A stretch of 64,000 nt of DNA from Cycas panzhihuaensis. Taxonomy: Eukaryota > Cycadophyta. Made by a program: the position numbers and the translations under genes. Below are positions 21,589 to 33,309 of the stretch, in pieces. A model generated the notes under the pieces. That model worked only from the letters and a program-made list of their open reading frames with translations. It ran no database searches and was not told where the DNA came from. The stretch covers positions 111,917,741-111,981,740 of the forward strand of contig CM041465.1 of assembly GCA_023213395.1 (NCBI GenBank), given 5' to 3'. Positions within the stretch are counted from its first letter, which is position 1, and the number at the start of each line of letters is the position of its first letter.

Positions 21589-24196
21589 GGTTTCCCAGAT
21601 TCTAGGAATGGATTTGGGACGAGTCGACTCAGGTAAGCTCAGGTATATATTTCTCACTTTTATCCTCACTTTCACTTGGTCGAAGTGGCTTAGGGTACTG
21701 TTTGATGTCTGCTTGCCTATCATTTGTGTGATGGCATCGCTTTCTTGCCTGATCACATTGCTTGTGCCTGCCATATATTATTCAGCCTATGACGACCCAC
21801 CATGGGGCACTCCTTAGCGAGTCATATAACCTATATGGAACTCAACTGCCTACAATGCCTCTATAGCTCCTCAAACACTGCCATTAGTTGTGACATGCTT
21901 ATGTCAGCACTCCTATCCCTACTTTGAGTCCCCTTCCAAGTGTGATAGGACCCCCCCTAAGAGACTTGTTTTTTTCTTTTGATGACTTATCAGCCACCTC
22001 GGCATGAGCTTCTAGCCTGCCCAGCCTTTGCACACCTCTTTATTTGATTTTAGGCCCTGTTTCTACCTTGATTTGAAGTTTCGGTCCCGCACCGCTGCAA
22101 ACTTAGTGCTACCGTGAAGTTTGTCGCGGTATCATGATGTTTGCCACGATGTGACTGTTTAACTTCCTTTTTTTAAATAGCCAGAGTAATTCCTGCTCTT
22201 TTCGTGGAACTGCCACATGGAATCCTCACATACTCATCCCCTCCGTAACCCTAAATGCTTGTTTAGGGTTAGGGAGAACATAAAACCCAAAAAGAAAGCC
22301 ATTTATCTTCTTCATTCATTTTTCTGGGCTCTACTCCAACTCTCTCTCTCTAGGACTTTCACAGGATTTGCTCCTTGGCTCTGGTTCTCCTTCCACAGGA
22401 TACCTACTGCATCTCAGGCCTTGCTCCAATAGCTTCAGGCTCTCTTTTTGTAGGTCTACATCGTGGAGGAAGAATACTTACAACATCCCAACAAAGCAAG
22501 CTCCAAGATCTTAGATTTGCATCCATGTTTACCTCCTCTTCAGCCTAGGCCTGAAAAGCCTATTTGGCACATGCTTTTCCTCCTGATTTATGGTAGAATC
22601 AAGCTCCTTCTTTCTGCTGCAAGGTACCCCTTCAATGGTCCTTTAAGTTTCATGTTTTTCTCCTTTCTTTTATGAGAAGTGTTAAGTTATTCCTTGCTCC
22701 TGTCTTTGCATTCCATAGGAGCTTGCCTATTACTCCTCATTTTACAGTGCTTCTCCTCTCTTTTCCTGCAAGCTCACTCCAAGGTGGCTGTGCAAGATGG
22801 CTGCATAAGGACGGGTGAAGGGAGAAAGGCGGGATCAGTCCCCTTATTGCCCTTCTCCCCAAGGGTCTTACCCTTCCCTTCCTTCCTCTTTCACTCCATG
22901 CCTCCCTGGAACTGGGCCAGGGATATTGAGAGCTTATTTCCAGCTCTGAAAACAACATTGGCAACCCTTGCATGCTAATTTTAGACCTACACTTGTAGGT
23001 TTTGGGCACCATATAAGCCCCCAAACCTATCTCAGTTGGTTTGTGATCTTTAGCTTATCCCAACCTGACGATTTACTGTCCATAGCACTTCGTCTCTTGG
23101 GTTTGTTTGCACACCCTTTTGCTAGTTTATTTCCTCCTTTATTTGTTATCCCATACAGCCATTACACTCATTTTTTCCCCCCTTTGAGGCTACATGGAGG
23201 TACTTGTGGGTGAGTTGGCCATACCGAGGCTAACTTCTTCATCTTTGTTACTATTTAGTGATGCTTTGATTTGAGTCTTACTTGGAGTTTTTAGAGTAGA
23301 GTATAATATTTCTCTAACTTAATTTATTATCAGCTTTTAGTATTCATATATATATATTAGGCATATTTGGTAGCCCCTTCTTCTGAGAGGGAGAAACTTT
23401 TATTTTGTGCTTAGCAGGTTTAGGGCAACGGAAGTGCGAAGGAGGTGAACTCCTTGATAGGTTAGTCTTTAGTTAGTAGTACTTTCATTTTCCTTTACTA
23501 CTCTTTGTATCGCTTTACTTTCATATGATTGGGGAAGGTAAGGTATCCCCTCACCCGTTCATGGTAACCATCACTGGCTAGCCTCTCACCCACGTGGTAA
23601 GTTTGAGTGGGCGAGTGCATAAAGAGCAAAAGGTTGCAACATCCCAACCACGCTACTTTTTCAGGTATTCCTTATCCCCTTTTTCATCCTTTTCTATAGT
23701 GTTTCTTTTATGCATATGTTACATGCTAAAAATGCATAGGAAACAAAAAAAGGAAAGAACTCATCCTTGCATTAACGAATCCTTTTTATAGTTGTTTATA
23801 CTGCATGTAGATAGGTTTTGGGTGTGAGCCATATATTCCTCATCCCCCATCTAGCTCACACATAGGACATTGTGTTTCACATATATTCTCTCATATATTG
23901 CCTTCTCCCTCTCATGAGAAGGCACGACTCCTTAGAGTCCCTCTTTGTCTTCCCGGCCATCTAAGGGATAGGAGGGCCTCTTCTTTTGGGACAACCCAAG
24001 ACCTCGCCTTACGTCCTTCTCTTAAGATTACCTTAAGGCAATTGGGCACCATCCTTGGGTCCCGAATCCACGCTCCGATGCACGGACGCCCTGCATGGTG
24101 TTCCTTCTTGCTGATAAGGTCCTATTTATAGCCAACCACACCTTAGTCTGTTACACCCTTCTAAGCATAGAAGATCATCTCGTAGACATAATTCTA
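21589..24196 (+). mobile_element. TE5: solo LTR of the TE4/TE8 Tat family
   Basis: 2608 bp, collinear with the TE4 LTR. It starts GGTTTCCCAG then GGAATGGATT, has CTCAGGTAAG near 21627, a middle block near 22080-22160 and an end block near 23940-24120. No internal sequence follows on either side, and an exact duplication GGAAC (21584-21588, 24197-24201) flanks it: the mark of a solo LTR left by LTR-LTR recombination. The terminal dinucleotides GG and TA differ from TG and CA. It lies between gag and protease of TE2. Less GC-rich than TE4, so probably an older or diverged subfamily. Confidence 0.8.
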
Positions 24197-24599
24197 GGAA
24201 CCACTGCTTGTTCTGAGGTCTTTGGCCTTGAGTAGGTCTAGGATTCTAATTCTATTGGTAGAATTAGCCTTGTGGTTAGAATGATGGCCCTCCTTGTGGA
24301 TAGTAAGGGCCTCCTTATTATAGAATAGGACCACCTTATTAATAGTAGGGGCCAAATTATTATAAAGTTAGGCCTCCTTATTGTGGATAAGGGGCTTCTT
24401 GTGGAGAGAATGATCCTCCTTATTGATAGCCTTACCTTTATTGAGGGTATCTTAGACCTCCTTGTTGATATGAGGGCGCACCTTGTTAGTAAATTAAGGA
24501 TAGTTATTGATAATAATCGACATCTTATTGGAACCTAGGCCAATATAATTAGCTTCCTTAATTTTACAAGAGTTATAAATCGGCTTGTTATCTCTTACA

Positions 24600-25532
24600 T
24601 TCAATAGGTAGGTGTTTAGTTTTACCATAATAGAGGTAGGTGATATTCAGTCTACTCTACTAGTTCTTTTGAGGTTGATTCTATGGTTATTGTTGAGACT
24701 ATTGAGGCTATTGACATGGAGTGGTGGAGCATATGCTAATTGGTTTTTTTATATATTTAGTTGGATACTAATCTACCTCTTAATATATGATGAGAGAGTT
24801 TAAGTGTTGAGCTAGATCTTAGTGCTAACTAAGTTGCTGAGCTATTTTATTAATAGTTTTACTATTTTTTGAATTACAAGCTATAGAGGTAGTGGCTGAG
24901 TTAGATGTGGATGTTATCCTAAGTCAATTAAGTATGTTCTCTTCTCGTAATAAGAGCCCCTCAAAGGTTATGAAGTCTATTTTAGAATAATTGCCATGTA
25001 ATTTGGAGATAAATGAGTTATATTATATAGGTAAGATATCTATGATGTTAGAGATTAAATCATGGTTTGAAGGTGGCTTACCAAGGATTATGAGTTAGTT
25101 CCCAAAAGTTTTAACTTCAATTAAGTAGTTTATAATATTTCTAGAAAAAGACATTACAAATATGTGAGCTTTAAGGGTTAGGGATCCAGATTCATCCTTA
25201 TTCTCATAGAGGGCAAAAGGCATGGTCCATGCCTCATTAGATGTTTAGGTAGTTTTATTATTTTGGTCCACTTGGTCTTTAATAGAAAAATAGAGGAAGG
25301 ATAGGGCAAAATTATCCTTATCTTTGAAGTTAGCTAAGACTATAAGGTCTGGTTGAGTTATGATGGTAAGGTCATTGAGTTCTTTTATTGGTATAAGTAG
25401 GGGTATGTCTTCATTTACATATACCTAAAAGTCATTCATTATAAGTAAGTTTTTAACTTATTTTTTTCATGATATGAAGTTGTTAATGCCATTTAATTTA
25501 ATTGTATTAAAGATTGGAATTTGTAATGCCAT
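24600..25532 (-). pseudogene. TE2 gag
   Basis: Starts at the ATG read from 25532: 'MALQIPIF' then 'KLNGINNFIS', matching the copia gag entry LNGxNYxxWK. Later, 'SIKDQVDQNNKTT', 'NEAWTMPFALYENKDES' and 'FGNQL'-like 'TFGN' segments follow the UBN2 pattern (a Trp-containing 'AW..L...Y' helix, then a hydrophobic repeat). No zinc knuckle was seen. Stops and small shifts are frequent. Confidence 0.75.
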
Positions 25533-26453
25533 GTTTTCTAATTTTTTTTTTTTTTTAAGTCTTTAGGATTTTCTGCTTATGAACTAATCTACCTAAGGGG
25601 CTATTAAACTAGAGTTCTAAGTCTTAAGGGTCTCTAGGAAAGTTCTTAATTACTATCCTGTATAGTAGTGCCTACCTACAAATGATAAACTAGGGACCTA
25701 ATATGCTAGTACATGAGCTCAAAGGATTGATATACCTAAGTACATAGGCTGTAAAAAAGGTTTAGGACCCCCTTGATTTATTACCTCACCTACATTAGAC
25801 TTATTCCTAGTGACAAATCTAGTGGTAAGAACTTGTTAAACTAAGGCACTCACCTTCTCTAGGTTTAGTCAGGTCACTAAAGCCTAATAAGAAAGGTCTA
25901 CACCTTAGCCTTCCACCTATTACACCTTATAGCCAATGGTTTCCTTAGTAAATTAGAGTACACTAATAGCATATGTGTGGTGGTAACTTTAGGGGTCCTA
26001 ATCATTCCCCTTACAAGGCTAGAAATAGGAGATTAATTAGGAGATTATATTTTTTAATATAAAAATATTAATTTTATAGTAAGTTTTTATAAGTATAAGA
26101 TTCATTTTAAGCTAAAATAATTGAAACAAAGATGAAAATAAAGTAAATGAAAAAGCAAGGATGGGTTTAAAGTACTCTTTGATGGGTCATGATCAAGAGA
26201 GAATCATATCAACATTCCAAGAGAAACACCTACATAAAACTAACACCATGCACTTATTAGCTTCAAAAAATATAATTAAATAGTTGAACAAAGATTAGCC
26301 ATAGCCTAAAGTAGCATAAGAAATTCTAAAGAACTGAAATAAGCCTTTGAAAAATGAGAAAATGACTTAAATATGCTCAAATACTAAGGTCCACTTTGAT
26401 AACTTATAACTCTAGCAAATTAGCTCCAAATCAAGCTTGATCTAGTCTATAAA
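25533..26453 (-). other. TE2 untranslated leader, inner part
   Basis: AT-rich, stop-filled on both strands, with a poly-T run near 25540-25555. No gene seen. With 33310-34347 it forms a leader of about 1.96 kb between primer site and gag. Confidence 0.6.
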
Positions 26454-27521
26454 TGATCTAAATTTGAATGGAAAAGTAAAGACTTAATACAATCAAAACA
26501 AATCGAGAACAAATTTATAATATTATTACATTAATTTGAAGATATTTTAAATTTTCTTACAAAATTCCTTTTTTTTATGCTCTATTGAACATGCAAAGGA
26601 CTGCTACAACAAGTTGGGAGAGTAGAACTGAGTGCTGGGTGCTTCTTGGGCTATTGCATATTCTTTAGAACCATTGTCATTGAAGTTTGCATAGAGTTTT
26701 GGTTGCCGATAACCAAAAAGTCTCTTTTCTTGGTGAAGAAATCCATCGGCATCTCTTTCTTGGACTGTTGTGGCTACCATTTTCCTTCCTCAACTGCAAC
26801 TTCACTTTCTTGGGCTCCTTCACAGCCCCCACAATCAAATTTGGGTGTTGTTCTGTTGCACTTGCATTTCTTTTTCTCTCCTGTGTAGAATTTTCTGTCT
26901 TGGAGCCATTCTTTCTTTCTAGAAAGTAATTTTTGATGAACCTTCTCTAAATCTCACTTCTTGGACTGCGTCTATGGCTGTTGGGCATCCTCTCTTATTC
27001 TCTCCTATCCTTTGTGAAGAGATCCCACTGTTTTAAAACTCCACAATATGCAGTTTCTTTCCATAATAATTTTCTGTTTAGTAATTCTTCAACGGATTTA
27101 TAATGGCTAATGAAATCCCACTTAAATCCATTTAATTAGGACGTTTTTCTCTTTAATCATGTAGAGGACACGTGTGAAAAGATCCTCCTAAAATTCTGTA
27201 TGAAACAGACTCTGTTTCCCCTACCAAAAATGCTATCATTTTTTAAACTTTCTGTTTTCCGTTTTTTGCATTCCGCAAAGTTGCACTGCGATCGATGAGT
27301 TGCGCCTCGATCGGTTGTACCTGCAGTCAATAGGGTTACGCCTTAGTCAGTAAGGTTGGGCCTCAGTCAATAGGGTTGCACCTATAGTTAATAGGGTTAC
27401 ACCTGCAGTTAGTAGGGTTGTGCCTGCAAATTTCATGGCTGCAGTTCATTGCACTTGTAGACCAGTCGATCACTTAGTTGCAGTTGTAGTTGCACCTTTT
27501 AAAGATCTGAAAGGTGGATCA
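26454..27521 (-). repeat. TE6 3' LTR
   Basis: On the plus strand it begins TGATCTAAATTTG and ends GGTGGATCA. It is paired with 32237-33304 over its full length. Short plus-strand ORFs here (26646-26929) recur in the other LTR and in TE1 but look like LTR sequence, not genes. Confidence 0.92.
27281..27440 (-). repeat. Minisatellite in TE6 3' LTR
   Basis: About seven units of 15-21 bp with core GTTGCGCCT..AGTCAATAGG on the plus strand. Unit order and number differ from the other LTR (33061-33200) and from TE1. Confidence 0.8.
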
Positions 27522-27540
27522 GAACTCCCCTTTTGTAGGA
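27522..27540 (-). other. TE6 polypurine tract
   Basis: On the minus strand CTACAAAAGGGGAGTTC stands directly before the 3' LTR, as a plus-strand primer should. Confidence 0.7.
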
Positions 27541-27549
27541 GTTCATGGC

Positions 27550-28140
27550 TTCATGAACTTTATAGTTGTAGATGAGGGAATTTAATTTTCCCTATCTCTT
27601 TATTGTACCATTTTACCTTATTAGGTACTTGTCCTTTTTCTGCAATTTTGAAGGACTCGATTATGCCTCTTCGAGTCTTGGTCTGCTTCCTTTGAAGAAT
27701 GCAATCATTTTGCATTGGTTTCTTTTTATCTATTCGTAACTCCTCTAGATTTGGTAAGAGTGGAACTCTATCTTCATCTTCATCCAATATGGATGGCTTG
27801 AACATCTTTAGATTCTCAACATTCGCTACGGAATACATCTTCATGAATTCTAGAAGTTCAAGTTGGAAAGCATTTTCCCCAATTTTCTTCAAGATTATAA
27901 AAGGAACATAATGTATAGGCTTTAGCTTTTTGCCTTCACCTTGCAATCATTTCTTACTGAGGTATAACCAAACTCTATCTTCTTCCTTAAAAGAATGGCT
28001 GGTTCTATGTGCATCATGCCGTTGTTTGTATCTTTGTTGAGATTTTTGAAGATGCTCTTCAACCTGTTGATGGATTTTTCTGATTCTTTCCAAGAATCAT
28101 TATGCCTTTTCATCTCCTTCTTCCTCCTTTCCATTTCCTA
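27550..28140 (-). pseudogene. TE6 integrase C-terminus: GPY/F module and chromodomain-like tail
   Basis: 'MHIEPAILLRKKIEFGY' (28040-27990) leads into 'YVPFIILKKIGENAFQLEL' and 'YSVANVENLKMF', the GPY/F module of gypsy integrases. Then 'CILQRKQTKTRRGIIESF', 'KGQVPNKVKWYNKE' and 'FPHL' look like a chromodomain with W conserved. This combination defines chromoviruses, whose chromodomain directs insertion to chromatin. A stop near 27948 splits the region. Confidence 0.82.
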
Positions 28141-28900
28141 TAGAAAGTTGAGTGGAAAATTCTAGATCAAAAGGGCTTGCAGGCAGAAATCCCAAACATA
28201 CCTCAAATGGTGATTTCTGGATTGGGCTATGGATAGCTCTGTTGAATGCAAATTGCAAGTATGGGAGACTTTCATCCCAAGTCTTAGGATGCTTGGCATT
28301 ATATCCTCATAACATTTATACCAATGTCCTATTAACTACTTCAGTCTAGCCATTTGTTTGAGGATGAAAAGCTGTGCTCATCTTTAGCTTCGTATCCATC
28401 ATTTCCCAAAGTGTTTGCCAAAAATGACTCAGAAACCTGCTATCTCGATCAGAAATGATTGAGTTGGGAAGTCCAAAATGCTTCCAAACATGTTGGAAAA
28501 ATAATCTAGCTATGTCTTCTCCTATATGTGTCTTTTTATAGGGAATCAACATCACCATTTTACTGAACCAATCAACAACTACAAACAAATAATCCATACC
28601 ATTTTTGGTTCGTGGTAGTCCTCCTAGGAAATCCATGGAGATACTCTCCCACGATCATGATGGAATAGGAAGTAGAATGTATAATCCAAACTTCGTATTG
28701 GCCAGCTTTGATGTGCTACATAATGTACACCCTCGTACTACTATAGTCACATCTTGTTGCATATTTGGCCAATACATATATCACTACAAGTTTAGCAATG
28801 TCTTTCCCACTCCAAAGTATCCTGCAACTCGAGAGGTGTGAGCCTCTCTTATCCACTTCATTTAGTCTGCATGCTTTGGAATGTAAAGCTTTTCTTGCTT
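28141..28900 (-). pseudogene. TE6 integrase core
   Basis: '[19 protein letters not shown]' (first catalytic Asp) and '[19 protein letters not shown]' (second Asp) lie in one open frame, 28636-28346. 'AFHPQTNG' follows, and after one stop 'TEVVNR' holds the Glu. Upstream, 'CTLCSTSKLANTK' is the Cys pair of the zinc-binding start near 28720. Confidence 0.9.
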
Positions 28901-30230
28901 GAAAAGAAGGCCATCTTTCAGCTAGAAATCAGCAACTACTTTTCCTTGTTGTAGCTGCATAAATATAGGCTTGAATGCCTTATCTTTCCAGTATAAATCA
29001 ACATATTCATCATGGCAAAAAGGTTGAAATTGCATAGTTACCAACAAACTAGAAATACCTTGTTGTTGAGGATGTCTAGATAGCAAGTCTGCAATTTTAT
29101 TTATCGTTCCTTTCTTGTACTTAACTACAATATGAAACTGCTGCAAATAGGACATCCACTTCATGTTCCTAGCCTGCTGCAATTTGGACTAAGTCTACAA
29201 GAATTGTAAAGGTGTGTGATCGGTGTGGATGACCACTTCTTTTCCAAACAAATATGGTCTCCAATACTTCACTGCTTGGTGCAATGCATAGAGCTCCTTA
29301 TCATAAGTTTGGTAGTTTATGATAGCTCCATTAAATGTCTCTGAATGGCATGCTATCAGTCTTTCTTCTTGCTTCAACATTGCTCCCATGGCATAGCCTG
29401 AAGCATCAGTCTCCAATTCAAATGGTTTTTGTAATGAGGATAAAGCTAACACTGGTGCCTCACAAATTTTCTACTTTAAAAGCCTGAAAGCTTTTTCTTA
29501 TTCATTCTCCTAATGAAACTTTGCATGTCCTCTAGTCAATGCATGAAGAGGTGCTGTAATTTGAGAGAATCTGAAAATAAATTTTCTTAAATATTGACAT
29601 GCACCAATGAAACTTCTTACCTCTGTGGTTGTCTTGGGTGTGGGCCAATTGAGAATGACTTTAATCTTTGCTAGGTCAATCTTCAATTCTCCTCCTCCAA
29701 CCACGAAACCTAAGAAGATGAGAGATTACTTTCCAAACTCACACTTCTTCAAATTTAGTTTCAACACTTCTCTTAAAGAACTTTGAGCACTTGCTTGACA
29801 TGTTGGAGATGCTCCTCCCAAGTATGACTAAAATTCAGAATATCATCTAGATAAACAATTACAAAGTCATCAATGAAGGGTCTTAATACCTCATTCATCA
29901 ACCTCATGAAGGTGGCAGGTGCATTGCACATACCAAACAACATCACCAACCATTCGAATAATCCTTGCTTTGATTTGAAGGCTATCTTCCAAGTATCCTC
30001 CTCTCAGATTCGAACCTAATGGTAGCCTGATTTAAGGTCTAATTTACTAAAATATCTTGCCGACTGCAGCTGGTCCAACAAGTCATCTATCCATGGTAAG
30101 GGATGTCTATTCTTTATAGTGATCTTATTCAAAACCTGGTAGTCAATGCACATTCTCCATCCTCCATTTCTCTTTGGCACCAAAATAATAGGTAAACCAC
30201 ATAGGGAACAACTTGGCTTGATCACTTCTT
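28901..30230 (-). pseudogene. TE6 reverse transcriptase and RNase H
   Basis: RT: '[18 protein letters not shown]' and '[11 protein letters not shown]' (30225-30016), then 'LFGMCNAPATFMRLMNE' and the active site 'VIVYLDDIL' near 29850. 'VRSFIGACQYLRKFI' (29700-29510) is the connection. RNase H: 'FELETDASGYAMGAML' (catalytic Asp), 'YDKELYALHQAVKYWR' (Glu), 'VIHTDHTPLQFL' (Asp), at 29452-29195. 'MSYLQQFHIVVKYKKG' and 'ADLLSR' close it at about 29090. Interruptions are few. Confidence 0.92.
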
Positions 30231-30449
30231 ATTCCATGAGTTCTTAAATCTACCTCTTAATCTCTTCATTCTCTAAAACTGAGTTTCGGTAGACACTAAG
30301 ATTTGGCAAAGGTGAATCAACAACTACCTGGATTTCATATTCAATTTCCCTTTTAGGGGGAAGCCCTTTTGGTTCTTGGAATACATCATTGTACCTATTC
30401 CTTAGTCCTCCAATCTGCTGCTTCCTATCTAGTGCCTATATTGAAGACT

Positions 30450-31060
30450 TTGCTTGCTCTTTTTTTTCCACCTTTGGATTTATCATTAGCAGCATAAACT
30501 TCCTACAAGCATTAATCAATCTTTTCGCTTGTTGCGAAGATATGAGATAGATCTTCTTTTATGGGTTTGATTCATTGATCAGATATGACTTCCCATCCTT
30601 GATGAGTCAAATCTTTCTCAGCCTCCTATGATGAACTCCATCTCTATCATAGAGATATGGGCTGCTAAATATAACTTGACAGATATCCAAAGGGACTACT
30701 TCACATTCAACTTCATCAATGAACTTTTCAGATATTGTAAATTTAAACTTACATTGGTGAGTAGCCTACAACTCTGAATCTTTTTGCAACCATCTAAGAG
30801 GATATGGTTTTGGATGTGCATGCATTTTTAATCCTAATTTATTTACCAATGCTTCTGAGATTAAATTATTTTGGCTTCCTCCATCAAAGATGGTATCAAC
30901 TATACTTTGCTTCACTTGGATTCTTACCATGAAGAGCTCCTCTCTAATCTTTGGATCAACTTGTTGATGGTTATTTTTAGGCTCTACATTATCCATGAGC
31001 ATCAACTTCTCATTAGCTTCTTCAATGCCATAAACATCTTCATCACCTACAGAGTTAAGT
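30450..31060 (-). pseudogene. TE6 aspartic protease and linker to RT
   Basis: 'VDTIFDGGSQNNLISEALV' at about 30900-30845 is the protease active-site segment (D-G/S-G-S), followed by 'NKLGLKMHAHPKPYPLRW'. The linker 30765-30230 carries 'DICQVIFSSPYLYDRD' and 'EPKGLPPKREIEYEIQV', the usual approach to chromovirus RT. Confidence 0.8.
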
Positions 31061-32049
31061 AAAGCTTTACCTTTTCCCTTATTCTTGGGTCATTTCTCTA
31101 GGTGTAGGAACTAACAATCTTCTATGCTATGGCACGCTCGCTTGCAATGAGTACAAGTGACTTTTATTTGGGGCATATTGGCTTGTTTCTTCTTACCAAA
31201 ACCCCTAATGGGTTGTTGTCCAATTTTACCTGGAAACCTCATTCCTCGGTCAGGTTTATTGCTACCTTCTTGAGGTGCAAACCTTTTCCTCTTAGCATAA
31301 ACCTTCTTGTTCCTCTTTTCTATGACAATCGCCTTCTTGTTAGCTTCATCGAGTGATTTAACTTCAAACAATTAAAGTTCTTACTGAATATGCCGGTGCA
31401 GCCCTCCAATATACTTCAACATGATGCCTTTACCTAGTAAAGAGATGCCCAACACAACAGCTTACTTTTGAAATTTTGTTGTGTAGTCTTGGACATTTTG
31501 GCCTCTTTCTTATCAGTAATATTACCATGTAATCCTCTGTTGCTCTTCATACCCAATAGGATAGAATTGCTTCTTTATGAGGATTTTAAATTATTGCCAA
31601 GTAACTTCATTTGCATTATGGGATTTAAGATATGTATTCCACCAAACTAATGCATGCTTAGATAATTCTAACCTAGCAAAAGTAATTTTCTGCTAGTTTT
31701 TATACCCATAAATGGAGAAATATGTTTCTAGTTGGTCTAACCAACCATCTAACTTTTCGGCATCTAAAGTTCCACAATAGATGGGCAGTTCTAGTTTTTC
31801 CTCTACCTTGAATGGATGTGTTATTATCACTAAATTATCATCTTCTTCCTCTTCTTGTTGGTCTTCTACCAGCTCTTCATTTGTTTCTTCTTTTATCGGT
31901 TCATCTTCTTCCTTCTTTACGCCTTTGGCTATTGAAGAAGAAGTTGCAACTTGTTGAGAGACTAGTTGTTCCACAAGCTGGGTTAGTCTATCAAGGTTTT
32001 GCTCCATCTTCACGAACCTTTCCTCTATCTTTTGCTCTAGATCAACCAT
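31061..32049 (-). pseudogene. TE6 gag with zinc knuckle
   Basis: Starts 'MVDLEQKIEERFVKMEQ' at 32049, with a coiled-coil-like opening and an acidic stretch (residues about 45-75). 'YCGTLDAEKLDGWLDQLET' and 'HALVWWNTYL' form the capsid region. 'CTHCKRACHSIEDC' (31150-31111) is a complete CX2CX4HX4C knuckle. Stops near 31690 and between 31640 and 31375 break the middle. Confidence 0.88.
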
Positions 32050-32216
32050 CTTTCTTCGTTGTCTACGTTCTTTTTTTAAGTGGTTCGGTTAAAGGTTCGT
32101 CGGTCAACAAATACTAAAATCTAGTTTTCATAAAAACTTTTCACAATGAAAGCAAGAGGGTTTTTGTTTTCTTTCCCTTTAAAAATCCCTAAATTCCCAA
32201 GGATTTCAAGAAAACT

Positions 32217-32230
32217 TGGCTCTGATACCA
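32217..32230 (-). other. TE6 primer binding site
   Basis: TGGTATCAGAGCCA on the minus strand, a perfect match to the initiator-Met site, six bases inside the 5' LTR. Confidence 0.93.
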
Positions 32231-32236
32231 AATATT

Positions 32237-33304
32237 TAATCTAAATTTGAATGGAAAAGTAAAGACTTAATCCAACCGAAACAAATCCGTAACAAATTTA
32301 TAATATTATTATATTAATTTGAAGATATTTTGAATTTTCTTACAAAATTCCTTCTTGTTGTGCTATATTGAGCATGCAAAGGACTGCTACAGCAAGTTGG
32401 GAGAGTAGAACTGAGTGCTGGGTGCTTCTTGGGCTGCTGCACATTCTTTAGAACCATTATCATTGAAGTTTGCATAGAGTTTTGGTTGCCGATAACCAAA
32501 AAGTCTCTTTTCTTAGTGAAGAAATCTGCCGATGTCTCTTTCTTGGACTGTTACGGCTACTATTTTCCTCCCTCGGCTATAACTTCACTTTCTTGGGCTC
32601 CTTCACAGCCCCCACAATTGGATTTGGGTACTGTTCTATTGCACTTCCATTTCTTTTTCTCTCCTGTGCAGAATTTTCTGTCTTGGAGCCATTCTTTCTT
32701 TCTGCAAAGTAATTTTTGATGAACCATCCTCGAATCTCACTCCTCAGACTATGTTTATGGCTATTGGGCATCCTCTCTTGTTCTCTCCTGTCCTCTGTGA
32801 AGAGATCCTGCTACTTTAAAACCCCACAATATGTAGTTTCTTTCTGCAACATATTTTCGTTTAGTAGTTCTTCAACAGATTCATAACAACTAATGAAATC
32901 CTACTTAAATCCATTTAATTAGGAGGTTTTTTTCTTTAATCATGTAGAGGATACATGTGAAAAGATCCTCCTAAAATTTCATGCGAAACAGACTCTGTTT
33001 CCCTACCAAAAATGCTATTATTTTTTAAACTTTCTGTTTTCTATTTTTTGCATTCTGCGGAGTTGCATCTACAGTCAGCAGGGTTGTGCCTCAGTTAGCA
33101 GTGTTGCACCTATAGTCAATAGGGTTGCATCTCAGTCAGCAAGGTTACGCGTCGATCGAGGTTACACTGCGGTCAGCGAGTTGCACCTGATCCAACAGGG
33201 TTGCGCCTATAAATTTCGTGGCTACAATTCGTTGCACTTGTAGTCCAGTTGATCACTTAGTTGCAGTTGCGGTTGCACCTTTTAAATATCCAAAAAATGG
33301 ATCA
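32237..33304 (-). repeat. TE6 5' LTR
   Basis: Partner of 26454-27521 with the same length. Plus-strand start is TAATCTAAATTTG (TG changed to TA), end AATGGATCA. Confidence 0.92.
33061..33200 (-). repeat. Minisatellite in TE6 5' LTR
   Basis: About seven 17-22 bp units with core GTTGCRYCT..AGTCAGCAGG, at the same LTR position as 27281-27440 but with different unit variants. Confidence 0.8.
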
Positions 33305-33309
33305 ATAGA

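Larger units (their letters stand above)
24202..26453 (-). mobile_element. TE2 fragment 3: gag and part of the leader
   Basis: In element order, leader (26453-25533), gag (25532 to about 24600) and a degenerate gag C-terminal/linker stretch (about 24600-24202). The last has imperfectly repeated CCTCCTTATT-like units around 24290-24480. It is interrupted on the right by TE6. Confidence 0.78.
26454..33304 (-). mobile_element. TE6: full-length Ty3/gypsy chromovirus
   Basis: Both LTRs measure 1068 bp by my boundaries (26454-27521 and 32237-33304). Flanking ATAAA (26449-26453) and ATAGA (33305-33309) match in four of five bases. In element order from the right: LTR, initiator-Met primer site, gag with zinc knuckle, protease, RT, RNase H, integrase with GPY/F module and a chromodomain-like tail, polypurine tract, LTR. 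The total is 6.85 kb. It lies in the leader of TE2. Frames are broken by a moderate number of stops. Confidence 0.93.

Noticed and set aside
26646-26929. Two overlapping plus-strand ORFs repeated at 32429-32719
   Set aside because: The repetition comes from the two LTRs of TE6; the frames run over LTR sequence and differ by stops.
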